Positions 1 through 5,746 of a stretch of 7,067 nt of DNA are shown here, one piece after another. Where the stretch lies: contig JAPUFZ010000385.1 in the NCBI GenBank assembly GCA_027293245.1, forward strand, positions 1-7,067. The letters are read 5' to 3'. The notes under the pieces were generated by a model. That model saw only the letters and a program-made list of their open reading frames with translations. It had not been told where the DNA came from and searched no databases. The translations under genes and the position numbers were made by a program. The stretch comes from Gammaproteobacteria bacterium (GTDB taxonomy: Bacteria > Pseudomonadota > Gammaproteobacteria > GCA-001735895). Position 1 is the stretch's first letter. Each line of letters starts with the position of its first letter.

Positions 1-64
1 TGCCGATCTCCCCCAGCGCCACGCAGGCTATCAGGATGATGACGGCCGCGGTTAGGGACAACGG
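1..64 (-). pseudogene. In-frame continuation of the FtsX/MacB permease beyond a TAG (partial, runs off the window)
   Basis: Directly after the TAG that ends the neighbouring permease ORF (67-65), the same reading frame stays open to the window edge. It begins PLSLTAAVIILIACVALGE, a strongly hydrophobic stretch. FtsX/MacB permeases have four membrane helices. The upstream ORF supplies only three, and the fourth belongs at this distance after helix 3. This therefore looks like the severed fourth helix of the same gene. Seen: the open frame and the hydrophobic segment. Inferred: an original single gene cut by a nonsense mutation, or a base-calling error. There is no good start codon or Shine-Dalgarno here for a separate gene; the only nearby candidate is TTG at 61-59. 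Confidence 0.6.
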
Positions 65-1111
65 CTATTCGATCAGGCCGAACTTGATGCTGGTCCAGCT
101 ACGCGCGTAGACAGTCAAACCGAGCCAGGCCACCACCAGCCCGCCCAGGCCGCCGCAGACGGAGAGTAACACCGACTCGGTCAGCAGCCGCCGGGCGAGG
201 ATGCCGTTAGAAGCGCCCAGAGCCTTCTCGATACCGATCTCTCGATGCTGATCCCTGAAGGTCAATACCATGGCCCCCATTATCACCAGCGCGCCGGCGA
301 TAAAAAACACCAAAGCTCCGGTTTGAGTGGCGCCACTGATACCCGCCAGCGAGGCCTGGGCGAGCGCCACCGCCGGTTTATTGGTCACCACATCCGCCTG
401 GCCGGCCAGGCGCTGGGCAAGTCGCTCGGCAATTGCCGCGCCCTTTACCGCGGACGGCGCCTGGATCACCACGCGCGACAGACCCTGTGCCTGGAACGCC
501 TCTCGCATCGCATCCAGGGTCAAGAAAACCTGACCGTTGGTAAAGCCGTTGCCGCCGTCAAAAATACCAATCACGCGCCAATCCCGACCTTTGATGGCGA
601 GGGTTGCATTCTGGCCCAGCTCCTGTGAATCGATACCAAACTGGCGGGCAACGTCCAGCCCGACAACGGCTAAGGGGGCATCCCCGTCGTCGCTTCCAAA
701 GGTCCGCCCGGCGACGATGCGCGCGTCCATCGGTTCGGGGTCGCCGACTGCCAGTAGTGGCGCGCCCAGCTGTGCGCCGACGTAAAATATTGTCGTCTCA
801 CCCTGAAACTCACGCCGGATCAGGTAGGGGTCGACTCGCAGACCATTCCCCATTTGCCGGATTTCAGCGACCAGGTCGAAAGGCAGTGGTCTGGAACGGC
901 TTCCACCCAGGCCAAGCGATCCAACCGGGCGCACATCGATGGTACTTTCCAGCGCACCTTCGAGTGCTGCAAATTGCCCCGCGGCGAGGCGGTTGACCGT
1001 CGCCATCACCGTAAACAGTCCCACCACGATGGCCAAGAACAGGACAACCAGTCCGGTTCGAAACGGTTTTCGCCAGATGTTGAATAAACTGCGTTTGAGC
1101 CAGGTCGGCAT
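65..1111 (-). CDS. ABC transporter permease, FtsX/MacB-like, apparently cut short by an in-frame TAG
   Basis: This inner-membrane permease subunit of a MacB/LolCE-type ABC exporter has 348 residues. An N-terminal cytoplasmic stub (WLKRSLFNIWRKPFRTGL) leads into helix 1 at about residues 19-42. A periplasmic MacB_PCD-like domain follows at about 45-260. Helix 2 is at about 266-286 and is followed by the typical cytoplasmic coupling segment REIGIEKALGAS, which contacts the ATPase. Helix 3 is at about 308-333. The family then needs a fourth helix and a basic C-terminal tail, but the frame ends at TAG right before a hydrophobic continuation (see 1-64). The start ATG lies 16 bases after the stop of the YVTN gene, so the two are probably co-transcribed; its ribosome binding site is weak. 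The ATPase partner is not in the window. The family assignment is firm. The substrate is unknown, and function is doubtful unless the TAG is read through or is an error. Confidence 0.85.
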   Translation of the reverse strand: MPTWLKRSLFNIWRKPFRTGLVVLFLAIVVGLFTVMATVNRLAAGQFAALEGALESTIDVRPVGSLGLGGSRSRPLPFDLVAEIRQMGNGLRVDPYLIRREFQGETTIFYVGAQLGAPLLAVGDPEPMDARIVAGRTFGSDDGDAPLAVVGLDVARQFGIDSQELGQNATLAIKGRDWRVIGIFDGGNGFTNGQVFLTLDAMREAFQAQGLSRVVIQAPSAVKGAAIAERLAQRLAGQADVVTNKPAVALAQASLAGISGATQTGALVFFIAGALVIMGAMVLTFRDQHREIGIEKALGASNGILARRLLTESVLLSVCGGLGGLVVAWLGLTVYARSWTSIKFGLIE

Positions 1112-1127
1112 GCTGTGTCTCGCTATA

Positions 1128-2147
1128 TCAGTAGGGTGGGACTTCGCTCAGGTATCGCGGGCTTATCTGCTGCGGCGAGGGGCCGGTTAAAATCTCCTTG
1201 ACCACGCGATTTTGAGATAGATCGATCACCTGGATTAATTCGAGGTCCGGATTGGTGACGTACAACCAATTGCCCGCAATTGCCATGTGCTGGGGGTTTC
1301 CCCCGGTGGGTATTTCAGACAACACCTGGTGGTTCTCGATGTCGATCACCGAAATCGTTCCCGACTCAATATTCGCGACATACAGACGATCCGCCGTGGT
1401 AATCGGGGTCATCGGACGCTTTCCCACCGGGATTTCGGCGATCGATCGCCCTGCGCGGTGGTCGATAACAGTGACCGAATCACCCTTGTAATTGGTCACG
1501 TAGACGAAGCGTCCATCGCGGCTGAAGGTGAGGTGGTTGGGCCGCTTGCCAGTGCGAATCACGGCCACCACAGCGTCGACGCCTGAATCCAGCACGGAGA
1601 CAGTATCTTCGCTCCAGTTACTCAAATAGGCGTATTTCCGGTCCGGTGATACAGCGAAGTGGGTGGCTGCCTCACTGTCAACCTCCCATACCGCCTCGAG
1701 CGTGGCCGGATCGATCACCGACACCGAATCGCCGGAGAAATTTGTGACCAGGATACGGTCTGACATGAGCGTAACATCGACCGGAAAATCGCCCGTTTCA
1801 GCGCGGGCGCGTGGTGCAAATTCCGGTAGGCCGAGCACGCTCAGGTCGTCGGATTTTTCATTGGCGACGTACAGAGATTTGCGCTTTGGATCAACCATCA
1901 AACCATGGGGAAACCGCCCCGCAAGGCTGGCATAAGCGGCGACCGTCTGCGTGCCCGTGTCGATCGCCAGCACGCTGTTACACCCGCCCATGGCCACATA
2001 CAAATAGTGCTTGCCCGACTCGATACCGGGCAGGCTTGCGGGATCCCAGGCCATACAATCCGGCGCACGAAGGTAGTACCACGCGCCGCTGCCTGTCGCC
2101 AACGCGACCAGGCTGGATGCTATGACCATTTTCAGACTCACGTGCAT
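1128..2147 (-). CDS. Exported seven-bladed YVTN-family beta-propeller protein
   Basis: The protein has 339 residues. A positively charged N-terminus and hydrophobic segment (about residues 6-25, ending ATGSGA) form a signal peptide or membrane anchor, so the propeller should sit in the periplasm. Seven blade repeats of the YVTN type follow, each with a [Y/V]V[T/A]N strand and a VxVID strand: about 49-64, 92-105, 132-147, 173-188, 215-230, 255-270 and 295-310. That is enough for a closed seven-blade propeller. Two cysteines (C31, C56) near the mature N-terminus could form a disulfide. No catalytic residues are recognisable; such proteins usually bind partners or scaffold. The start is supported by AAGGAG at 2158-2153, five bases before the ATG. 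The gene sits between the radical SAM gene and the ABC permease on the same strand, with only 16 bases to the permease, suggesting a role in the same export or maturation pathway (inference). Confidence 0.9.
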   Translation of the reverse strand: MHVSLKMVIASSLVALATGSGAWYYLRAPDCMAWDPASLPGIESGKHYLYVAMGGCNSVLAIDTGTQTVAAYASLAGRFPHGLMVDPKRKSLYVANEKSDDLSVLGLPEFAPRARAETGDFPVDVTLMSDRILVTNFSGDSVSVIDPATLEAVWEVDSEAATHFAVSPDRKYAYLSNWSEDTVSVLDSGVDAVVAVIRTGKRPNHLTFSRDGRFVYVTNYKGDSVTVIDHRAGRSIAEIPVGKRPMTPITTADRLYVANIESGTISVIDIENHQVLSEIPTGGNPQHMAIAGNWLYVTNPDLELIQVIDLSQNRVVKEILTGPSPQQISPRYLSEVPPY

Positions 2148-2252
2148 ATTCGCTCCTTCGATTCGTAGTTCTACGGGACTTAACTATCGCACTGTGGGTG
2201 GATTGACGCAGTGCAGGTAGGTGGGCGCCGCTCGAGTAGTGTGCCCCTGCAA
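2148..2252 (-). other. Intergenic spacer with three inverted repeats
   Basis: This 105-base spacer lies between the radical SAM stop and the YVTN start. It holds three short inverted repeats: GCAGG (2213-2217) with CCTGC (2246-2250), with possible further GGC/GCC pairing inside; GCACTG (2189-2194) with CAGTGC (2209-2214); and CGTAG-TT-CTACG (2164-2175) just upstream of the YVTN ribosome binding site. None has a clear U-run, so a classical terminator is not evident. They could be processing or attenuation structures. The spacer is too short to encode the missing C-terminal domain of the radical SAM protein, and no frame in it resembles that domain. Confidence 0.35.
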
Positions 2253-2927
2253 TCAATTCAGGGCGCTGCCGAAGCGCCCGATAGGCATATTCGCCAAGGT
2301 CAACAGGCGGTTGAACACGATGCCATAGCGCTGCTGCAACTCATGCTTGTAGTCGGCTTCCAGTGTCTGCTGCGGAGGCGGTAAGCTGGGGCCCTGGGGG
2401 TTGTAGACAAGATCGAGGGACAGGCCGCCGTCCGGTTCCCCGTAGCCGAACCGGTTTAACGCGCGGAGACCGTCGATACTCGCCGCAAATACGCCTTTGC
2501 CGCGCTGTGCATCGACATTCTCTTCCAGATAACAGGGAAGCGAGGCCACTACATCGACTTGATATCTGGCCAGGAAATCCGCCAGATCCTGCTGGCCTGA
2601 TTCCATCAGTATCGTGAGGTTGCAACGGTCGATGACACGCAGTCCCAGGCCTCGCGCCTCACGCACGAGATACCGAAACTGGGCGTTCAGCTCGGGTGCA
2701 CCGCCAGTAATGTCCAGAGTTCCGGCGCCGCTGGCGCTGAGAAACTCGATCACTTGCTGCGCGGTACTGGCGTCCATCTCCTCGGTGCGCCGCGGGCCGG
2801 CGTTGACGTGGCAGTGCGTGCAACTCTGGTTGCAACGATAGCCGAGATTAACCTGCAAGATCTCCAGCCGCTTGCGCCGAATGGGTGGAAAATCGGTCAC
2901 CTGAAGCAGCGGTATTACTGCGCGCAT
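2253..2927 (-). CDS. arsS-like: Radical SAM protein of the ArsS (rSAM/Cys-rich) family, lacking the C-terminal domain
   Basis: The protein has 224 residues. The radical SAM cluster motif CNQSCTHC gives C32, C36 and C39, which bind the [4Fe-4S] cluster. The family signature LQVNLGYRCNQ precedes it and HVNAGP follows. The SAM-binding GGAPE motif is at 75-79. Further family landmarks are DRCNLTIL (100-107), SLPCYLEENVD (129-139), LDLVYNPQGP (171-180) and NMPIGRFGS (213-221). This pattern is that of ArsS, which transfers the 5'-deoxyadenosyl group of SAM to a methylated arsenical in arsenosugar synthesis. Members normally run to roughly 320-350 residues, with a C-terminal Cys-rich domain (DUF3641) starting where this protein ends (SALN then TGA). 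No remnant of that domain is visible downstream. No arsM is present, and a peptide substrate is equally conceivable given the small Cys-rich ORF seven bases upstream. The start matches the usual family N-terminus but has no clear Shine-Dalgarno, so translation may be coupled to the small ORF. Confidence 0.85.
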   Translation of the reverse strand: MRAVIPLLQVTDFPPIRRKRLEILQVNLGYRCNQSCTHCHVNAGPRRTEEMDASTAQQVIEFLSASGAGTLDITGGAPELNAQFRYLVREARGLGLRVIDRCNLTILMESGQQDLADFLARYQVDVVASLPCYLEENVDAQRGKGVFAASIDGLRALNRFGYGEPDGGLSLDLVYNPQGPSLPPPQQTLEADYKHELQQRYGIVFNRLLTLANMPIGRFGSALN

Positions 2928-2934
2928 GGCCAGA

Positions 2935-3132
2935 CTATCGGTGAGGTTCGGGCAATAATCCGCGGCTAGCGGTTCTTGCGGATGATTTCAGGTTCGTGTG
3001 TTGCGCAGGATGTTGCCTGCTCGATCTGGCAACGGCAACCACGGGGATGCCCCCCAAGCGGCTGCCGGTCACTTTCGCGGAGGCACGCTGCGGTTTGATC
3101 ATGTCTTCTCCACATCCACAGAATTCACACAT
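2935..3132 (-). CDS. Small Cys-rich-start protein (65 aa), unknown function
   Basis: The start is very well supported: a perfect AGGAGG (3146-3141) lies eight bases before the ATG. The protein begins MCEFCGCGED, with three cysteines spaced CxxCxC in the first seven residues. The rest is basic, poor in acidic residues and free of cysteine, with a short hydrophobic stretch GIPVVAVA at about residues 28-35. It ends seven bases before the radical SAM start. I do not recognise the family. Similar MC-x-x-CGC N-termini occur at the start of some metal-related proteins (HypB begins MCTVCGC, some hemerythrin-domain proteins MCDYCGC), so it may be the remnant of a longer metal-binding protein. Alternatively, it could be the substrate or partner of the adjacent radical SAM enzyme. 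An alternative frame (ending AADYCPNLTDSLA) is open into the radical SAM start, so an old frameshift cannot be excluded. Confidence 0.55.
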   Translation of the reverse strand: MCEFCGCGEDMIKPQRASAKVTGSRLGGIPVVAVARSSRQHPAQHTNLKSSARTASRGLLPEPHR

Positions 3133-3140
3133 TTGATTAT

Positions 3141-3146
3141 CCTCCT
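3141..3146 (-). promoter_or_regulatory. Consensus Shine-Dalgarno AGGAGG for the small Cys-rich ORF
   Basis: Read on the minus strand this is an exact AGGAGG, eight bases before the ATG at 3132. It is the strongest ribosome binding site in the window. It is the main reason to accept the 65-codon ORF as a real translation start, and the downstream radical SAM gene may depend on it by coupling. Confidence 0.75.
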
Positions 3147-3284
3147 GCCGTTTTCACACAGCCTGGGCACTTTGCAGCCTTTCACTATCAAAGCCCACGG
3201 CCGACAGCTTACTGAGCCTAAGCGGCCATTCAGGTGGGAGCAAATCATACAACCTTTGTAAGATCTAATACAAAATATTACAAT
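3147..3284 (-). promoter_or_regulatory. Leader/promoter region of the small ORF-radical SAM-YVTN-permease unit
   Basis: On the minus strand, TTGTAT (3273-3268) and TATGAT (3249-3244) are separated by 18 bases and could be a sigma-70 promoter with a good -10 and a poor -35. They lie in the AT-rich gap after the VOC gene stop. Downstream, 3199-3227 can fold: GGCC/GGCC outside, GCTTA/TAAGC inside, with a 7-base loop and a 4-base bulge. The predicted leader would be about 100 bases. I see no known riboswitch or terminator U-run. All of this is weak pattern evidence. Confidence 0.3.
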
Positions 3285-3680
3285 CTAGTTGCTTTCGGTA
3301 TCAGCGATTGTTACTCCCCAGATATTAGCCTTCTCGGCAAAATCGGGTCGTGTCTGGCCGATGACACTAAAACGATGTTTGCTGGGTGCTTCCATAACCA
3401 CCCATCTCTCCAGTCTTTCGACAATGCTAGCGCCGAGCATTTCCAGGCGTTTAACTTCCGCTTCGATATCGTCGGCTTTTATATCGATATGAACACGACT
3501 GGGGTGATCAAATTTTTGCAGGACAACCTTTACTCCATCTTCCTTGCCGTTTAAAAAAATATAGCGCTCATCAGATTTGCCCGGGGTTGAACCCAGTGCT
3601 GCACTCCAGAAATTTGCCTCGCGGGCTAAATTGTCTGTTTTGCAATCTACGATGACGGTACCCAATCGACTCTTATGCAT
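3285..3680 (-). CDS. VOC superfamily (glyoxalase-like) protein
   Basis: The protein has 131 residues, the usual size of a small single-chain vicinal-oxygen-chelate protein with two beta-alpha-beta-beta-beta units. The first unit contains GTVIVDCKTDNLAREANFWS, typical of the first strand and helix, with FWSAALG. The second contains VHIDIKADDIEAEVKRLEMLG. It ends with WVVMEAPSKHRFSVI and RPDF, close to the WVVM-DPEGNRFCVV pattern of the Glyoxalase_6-type subgroup. H64 (in VHIDI) is a likely metal ligand; the first-strand position carries valine or aspartate instead of histidine, so metal binding may be incomplete. GGAG at 3690-3687, six bases before the ATG, supports the start. It lies 44 bases after the other VOC gene on the same strand, probably in one operon. 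The substrate cannot be told from sequence. Confidence 0.85.
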   Translation of the reverse strand: MHKSRLGTVIVDCKTDNLAREANFWSAALGSTPGKSDERYIFLNGKEDGVKVVLQKFDHPSRVHIDIKADDIEAEVKRLEMLGASIVERLERWVVMEAPSKHRFSVIGQTRPDFAEKANIWGVTIADTESN

Positions 3681-3724
3681 TTCGAACTCCGATAGTAAAG
3701 TGCTGGATCTTCTTGCCGGGAGGA

Positions 3725-4129
3725 CTAATGCCCTGGGGCATCTTGATGAAACTCGATTACATTTTTATCCTGGTCTCGAATAAATATCATGATCCCGCCA
3801 TCGGGTAAGGTTATCGGCCCCTCGGTTATTTCGATTCCGAGGCCTTCGATCGTTGCCTGGACTGCCTCAATGTCGGTCACGGTCAATGCCATGTGGGTGT
3901 AGCCGGGGTGCCTTTCAGAAATGTCCATTAATACATTATTAGTGACGCCTGAATCGGCATTCAGAATAAAATTGATATTAACACCCGACGGGTGCTCCAT
4001 AATGGCTACCGGCTCGGGCCCGATCGGGCCTACCAGAAATTCGAAGCCAAGTTGTTCATAAAACTTGCGCGCCAGTTCAAGGCTCGTGACCCGAATGCCG
4101 ATGTGATTAATTCCGGAAATTTCTTTCAT
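3725..4129 (-). CDS. VOC superfamily (glyoxalase/dioxygenase-fold) metalloenzyme
   Basis: The protein has 134 residues with the complete two-module VOC pattern. The first strand NHIGIRVTSLELARKFYEQL provides H9 as a likely metal ligand. Module two begins THMALTVTDIEAVQATIEGLG with H79. The last strand FIRDQDKNVIEFHQ gives E126, the typical C-terminal glutamate ligand. This resembles lactoylglutathione-lyase-like or methylmalonyl-CoA-epimerase-like members, but no specific substrate is indicated. AGGAG at 4141-4137, seven bases before the ATG, supports the start. It is the first gene of a two-gene minus-strand operon with the VOC gene at 3285-3680, and is transcribed divergently from the DddP-like gene. 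A role in handling a reactive product of that enzyme is possible but only an inference from position. Confidence 0.87.
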   Translation of the reverse strand: MKEISGINHIGIRVTSLELARKFYEQLGFEFLVGPIGPEPVAIMEHPSGVNINFILNADSGVTNNVLMDISERHPGYTHMALTVTDIEAVQATIEGLGIEITEGPITLPDGGIMIFIRDQDKNVIEFHQDAPGH

Positions 4130-4386
4130 ATTGGTACTCCTGCTTTTTCAATCAGTAGATGGCCGGAGTAGACATATGCACAATAGCCAACAGATACGAT
4201 TAATACCACTCCGGTGTAGATTAGAATACCCTGTATTTATTTAATGGATTTCTTCATTATTGACTTTGTTAGCCAGGTAGCGTGTCAACCACGGTCGGCC
4301 GGTTAGTAAGGTACCTTGAACAAGCCAGGCTGTCACGCTCAAGCGAAACTTTTGGGCAAAACACCTATCAGTATCAGGAAACAGAC
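4130..4386. promoter_or_regulatory. Divergent intergenic region between the VOC operon and the DddP-like gene
   Basis: This 257-base AT-rich spacer must contain outward promoters for both units. The clearest structure is an inverted pair, CCGGAGT at 4163-4169 and ACTCCGG at 4208-4214; each arm reads CCGGAGTRG on its own strand, with about 45 bases between arm centres. Such spaced inverted half-sites could bind a dimeric or looping regulator serving both genes. A TTGACT at 4260-4265 resembles a -35 box but has only a poor -10 (TGTCAA) 17 bases downstream. No regulator gene is present nearby. AGGAA at 4376-4380, six bases before the ATG at 4387, is the ribosome binding site for the plus-strand gene. 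Confidence 0.4.
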
Positions 4387-5619
4387 ATGACCGAAATCTC
4401 TACCGACCAAATGCTAAGCGACGATAACTGGAGCGATCTCAGTCAGTTTCGTGATAAGCCGGTGATTGATGCGCAGCGACTACAGGGATATCGAATGGGT
4501 CGGTTGCTAGCGGCAATGCGCGAGGTCGATGCAGCACTTTGCGTACTGGTCAATCCGATTAGTCTTCGCTATGCGGTCGACTATCGAAACTATGCCTTGT
4601 TTCAGTCACATATCCCGACCACTTACCTGTTCGTCTCGGTCGAGGGTGAGACCGCCATTCATGGATGCTACGATCCCTCGCCGGCTATAAAAAATATTCG
4701 TCCCGGGCGGCCCATTTCCTTCTTTGACGGTGGCAACCAGTTAAGTGAGTCAGCCCGGCTGCTGGCCGATGATATTGTCAATTATTTGAGCGAAATGGGC
4801 ACCGATAACCGACGCGTGGCGGTTGAGTATGTGAACCCGAGCATTACCCAGGCACTGATGGCGTGCGGACTCGAAGTGATCGACGGCGTGACTATTTCAG
4901 AATCGGCGCGGCTAATCAAAAGTGCGGATGAAATCGCCTGCATGAAGTGGTCTATAGCCGTCGCTGAACACGCACTCGAAAACATGAAATCTGCTATCAG
5001 GCCCGGGGTTAGCGAACTACAGCTCTGGGGTTTGATCAATTACACCAATTTAGCCAATAATGGTGATTGGCATGACGGCCGAATGCTGGCTTCGGGTGCG
5101 CGAATCAATCCCTGGCTCCAGGAGGCCTCGGCAAGACGAGTCGAATCGGGCGACCTGGTGGGTGTCGATACCGACATGATCGGACCCTTTGGCTATTTCG
5201 CCGATATCTCCCGGACTTTTCACTGCGGACCAGATAAACCCAGTAAACGCCAGAAGCAACTCTACCGACTGGCGCTAGACGAAGTCGAACATAATATGGG
5301 TCTGGTGCGGCCCGGCATTTCGTTTCGTGATTTCCAGCAACGGGCTTACCCGGTGCCCGAGGCGTATCACGCGAATGCCTATGTCTGCATCTTGCATGGT
5401 GTCGGCATGTGCGATGAATATCCGAAAGTTAACCCGGTATTTCGAGGCCCCTGTTTATACGATGGCAAACTCGAAGCGGGCATGGTGATCTGTATTGAAA
5501 GTTATATGGGTGCTGTCGGTGAACCCCAAGGTGTCAAGATTGAACAGCAGCTGTTGGTCACCGAAGACGGATATGAATTGCTAACTCATTATCCACTCGA
5601 AGCGAGTTTGCTCGATTAA
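4387..5619 (+). CDS. dddP-like: M24-family metalloenzyme of the DddP (DMSP lyase) type
   Basis: The enzyme has 410 residues from the preferred ATG, with a creatinase-like N-terminal domain (about 30-180) and a pita-bread M24 domain (about 185-405). Visible metal ligands are D261, D263, D273 (in VDTDMIGPFGYFADISRTF), H337 (in HGVG), E371 and E386. From memory, DddP from Ruegeria/Roseovarius uses D295, D297, D307, H371, E406 and E421 plus catalytic Y366 and D377. Here Y332 and D343 sit at exactly the same offsets from H337, and the 64-residue spacing between the third Asp and His is identical. The glutamates keep their 15-residue spacing. DddP cleaves dimethylsulfoniopropionate to dimethyl sulfide and acrylate in the cytoplasm. 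The frame extends upstream to a GTG at 4282, but the extra 35 residues look non-family and the ATG at 4387 has AGGAA six bases before it. Other M24 activities (Xaa-Pro peptidase, creatinase-like) remain possible. Confidence 0.82.
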   Translation: MTEISTDQMLSDDNWSDLSQFRDKPVIDAQRLQGYRMGRLLAAMREVDAALCVLVNPISLRYAVDYRNYALFQSHIPTTYLFVSVEGETAIHGCYDPSPAIKNIRPGRPISFFDGGNQLSESARLLADDIVNYLSEMGTDNRRVAVEYVNPSITQALMACGLEVIDGVTISESARLIKSADEIACMKWSIAVAEHALENMKSAIRPGVSELQLWGLINYTNLANNGDWHDGRMLASGARINPWLQEASARRVESGDLVGVDTDMIGPFGYFADISRTFHCGPDKPSKRQKQLYRLALDEVEHNMGLVRPGISFRDFQQRAYPVPEAYHANAYVCILHGVGMCDEYPKVNPVFRGPCLYDGKLEAGMVICIESYMGAVGEPQGVKIEQQLLVTEDGYELLTHYPLEASLLD

Positions 5620-5727
5620 AAGACCCGCAAGCACAACCAGGCCAAGGCGTTGACGATTCTCGCGCACAAGCTCGGGCGCGCCGTGTATTACATGTTGACG
5701 CGGGAAACCCTGTTCGACCAGGTCCGC
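5620..5727 (+). mobile_element. IS110-family transposase C-terminal fragment (insertion sequence remnant)
   Basis: Starting right after the TAA of the DddP-like gene, the plus strand reads KTRKHNQAKALTILAHKLG followed by RAVYYMLTRETLFDQ. The HN-x-AKALTxLAHKLxRAVYYML pattern is typical of the extreme C-terminus of IS110-family transposases. Only about 35 codons remain: no DEDD catalytic domain, no start, no left end. At its 3' side it runs directly into half of an attC site (5728-5745). IS1111-type members of the IS110 family are known to insert into integron attC sites, which explains the location. What brought the fragment flush against the dddP stop is unclear; a deletion between the IS and the neighbouring region is the simplest idea. 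The edges are approximate to within several bases. Confidence 0.75.
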
Positions 5728-5745
5728 TGCAAGAATTTGTTAGGT
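5728..5745 (-). mobile_element. Truncated attC site (left half) of the carbonic anhydrase cassette
   Basis: On the minus strand, immediately after the TGA of the carbonic anhydrase gene (two bases of that codon's context aside), the sequence ACCTAACAAATTCTTGCAG begins with an R''-type core ACCTAAC (5745-5739), matching RYYYAAC, followed by an L''-like stretch. The matching right half with a GTTRRRY core is absent; transposase sequence follows instead. This cassette should therefore be locked in place, unable to be excised by the integrase at this end. Confidence 0.6.
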
Positions 5746-5746
5746 T

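Noticed and set aside
245..1190. Several plus-strand open frames across the permease
   Set aside because: They overlap a clearly coding minus-strand gene, have no recognisable domains and are typical antisense shadows of GC-rich coding sequence.
1252..2168. Plus-strand open frames across the YVTN gene
   Set aside because: They are low-complexity antisense shadows of the repeated propeller blades.
2253..2255. Selenocysteine read-through of the TGA that ends the radical SAM gene
   Set aside because: The family is linked to Cys/Sec-rich C-termini, but the in-frame sequence after the TGA contains one Cys, does not resemble the domain, and stops at TAG after about 22 codons.
1978..2256. 92-codon minus-strand frame beginning at the radical SAM stop, considered as a frameshifted C-terminal domain
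   Set aside because: It lacks cysteines in the expected pattern and mostly overlaps the YVTN gene in another frame.
4260..4288. Sigma-70 promoter TTGACT/TGTCAA for the DddP-like gene
   Set aside because: The -35 is good but the -10 matches the consensus at only three positions, so I do not list it as a promoter.
4282..4386. 35-residue N-terminal extension of the DddP-like protein from a GTG start
   Set aside because: The extension has no family-like sequence and no good ribosome binding site, whereas the ATG at 4387 has AGGAA at a proper distance and gives a normal length.
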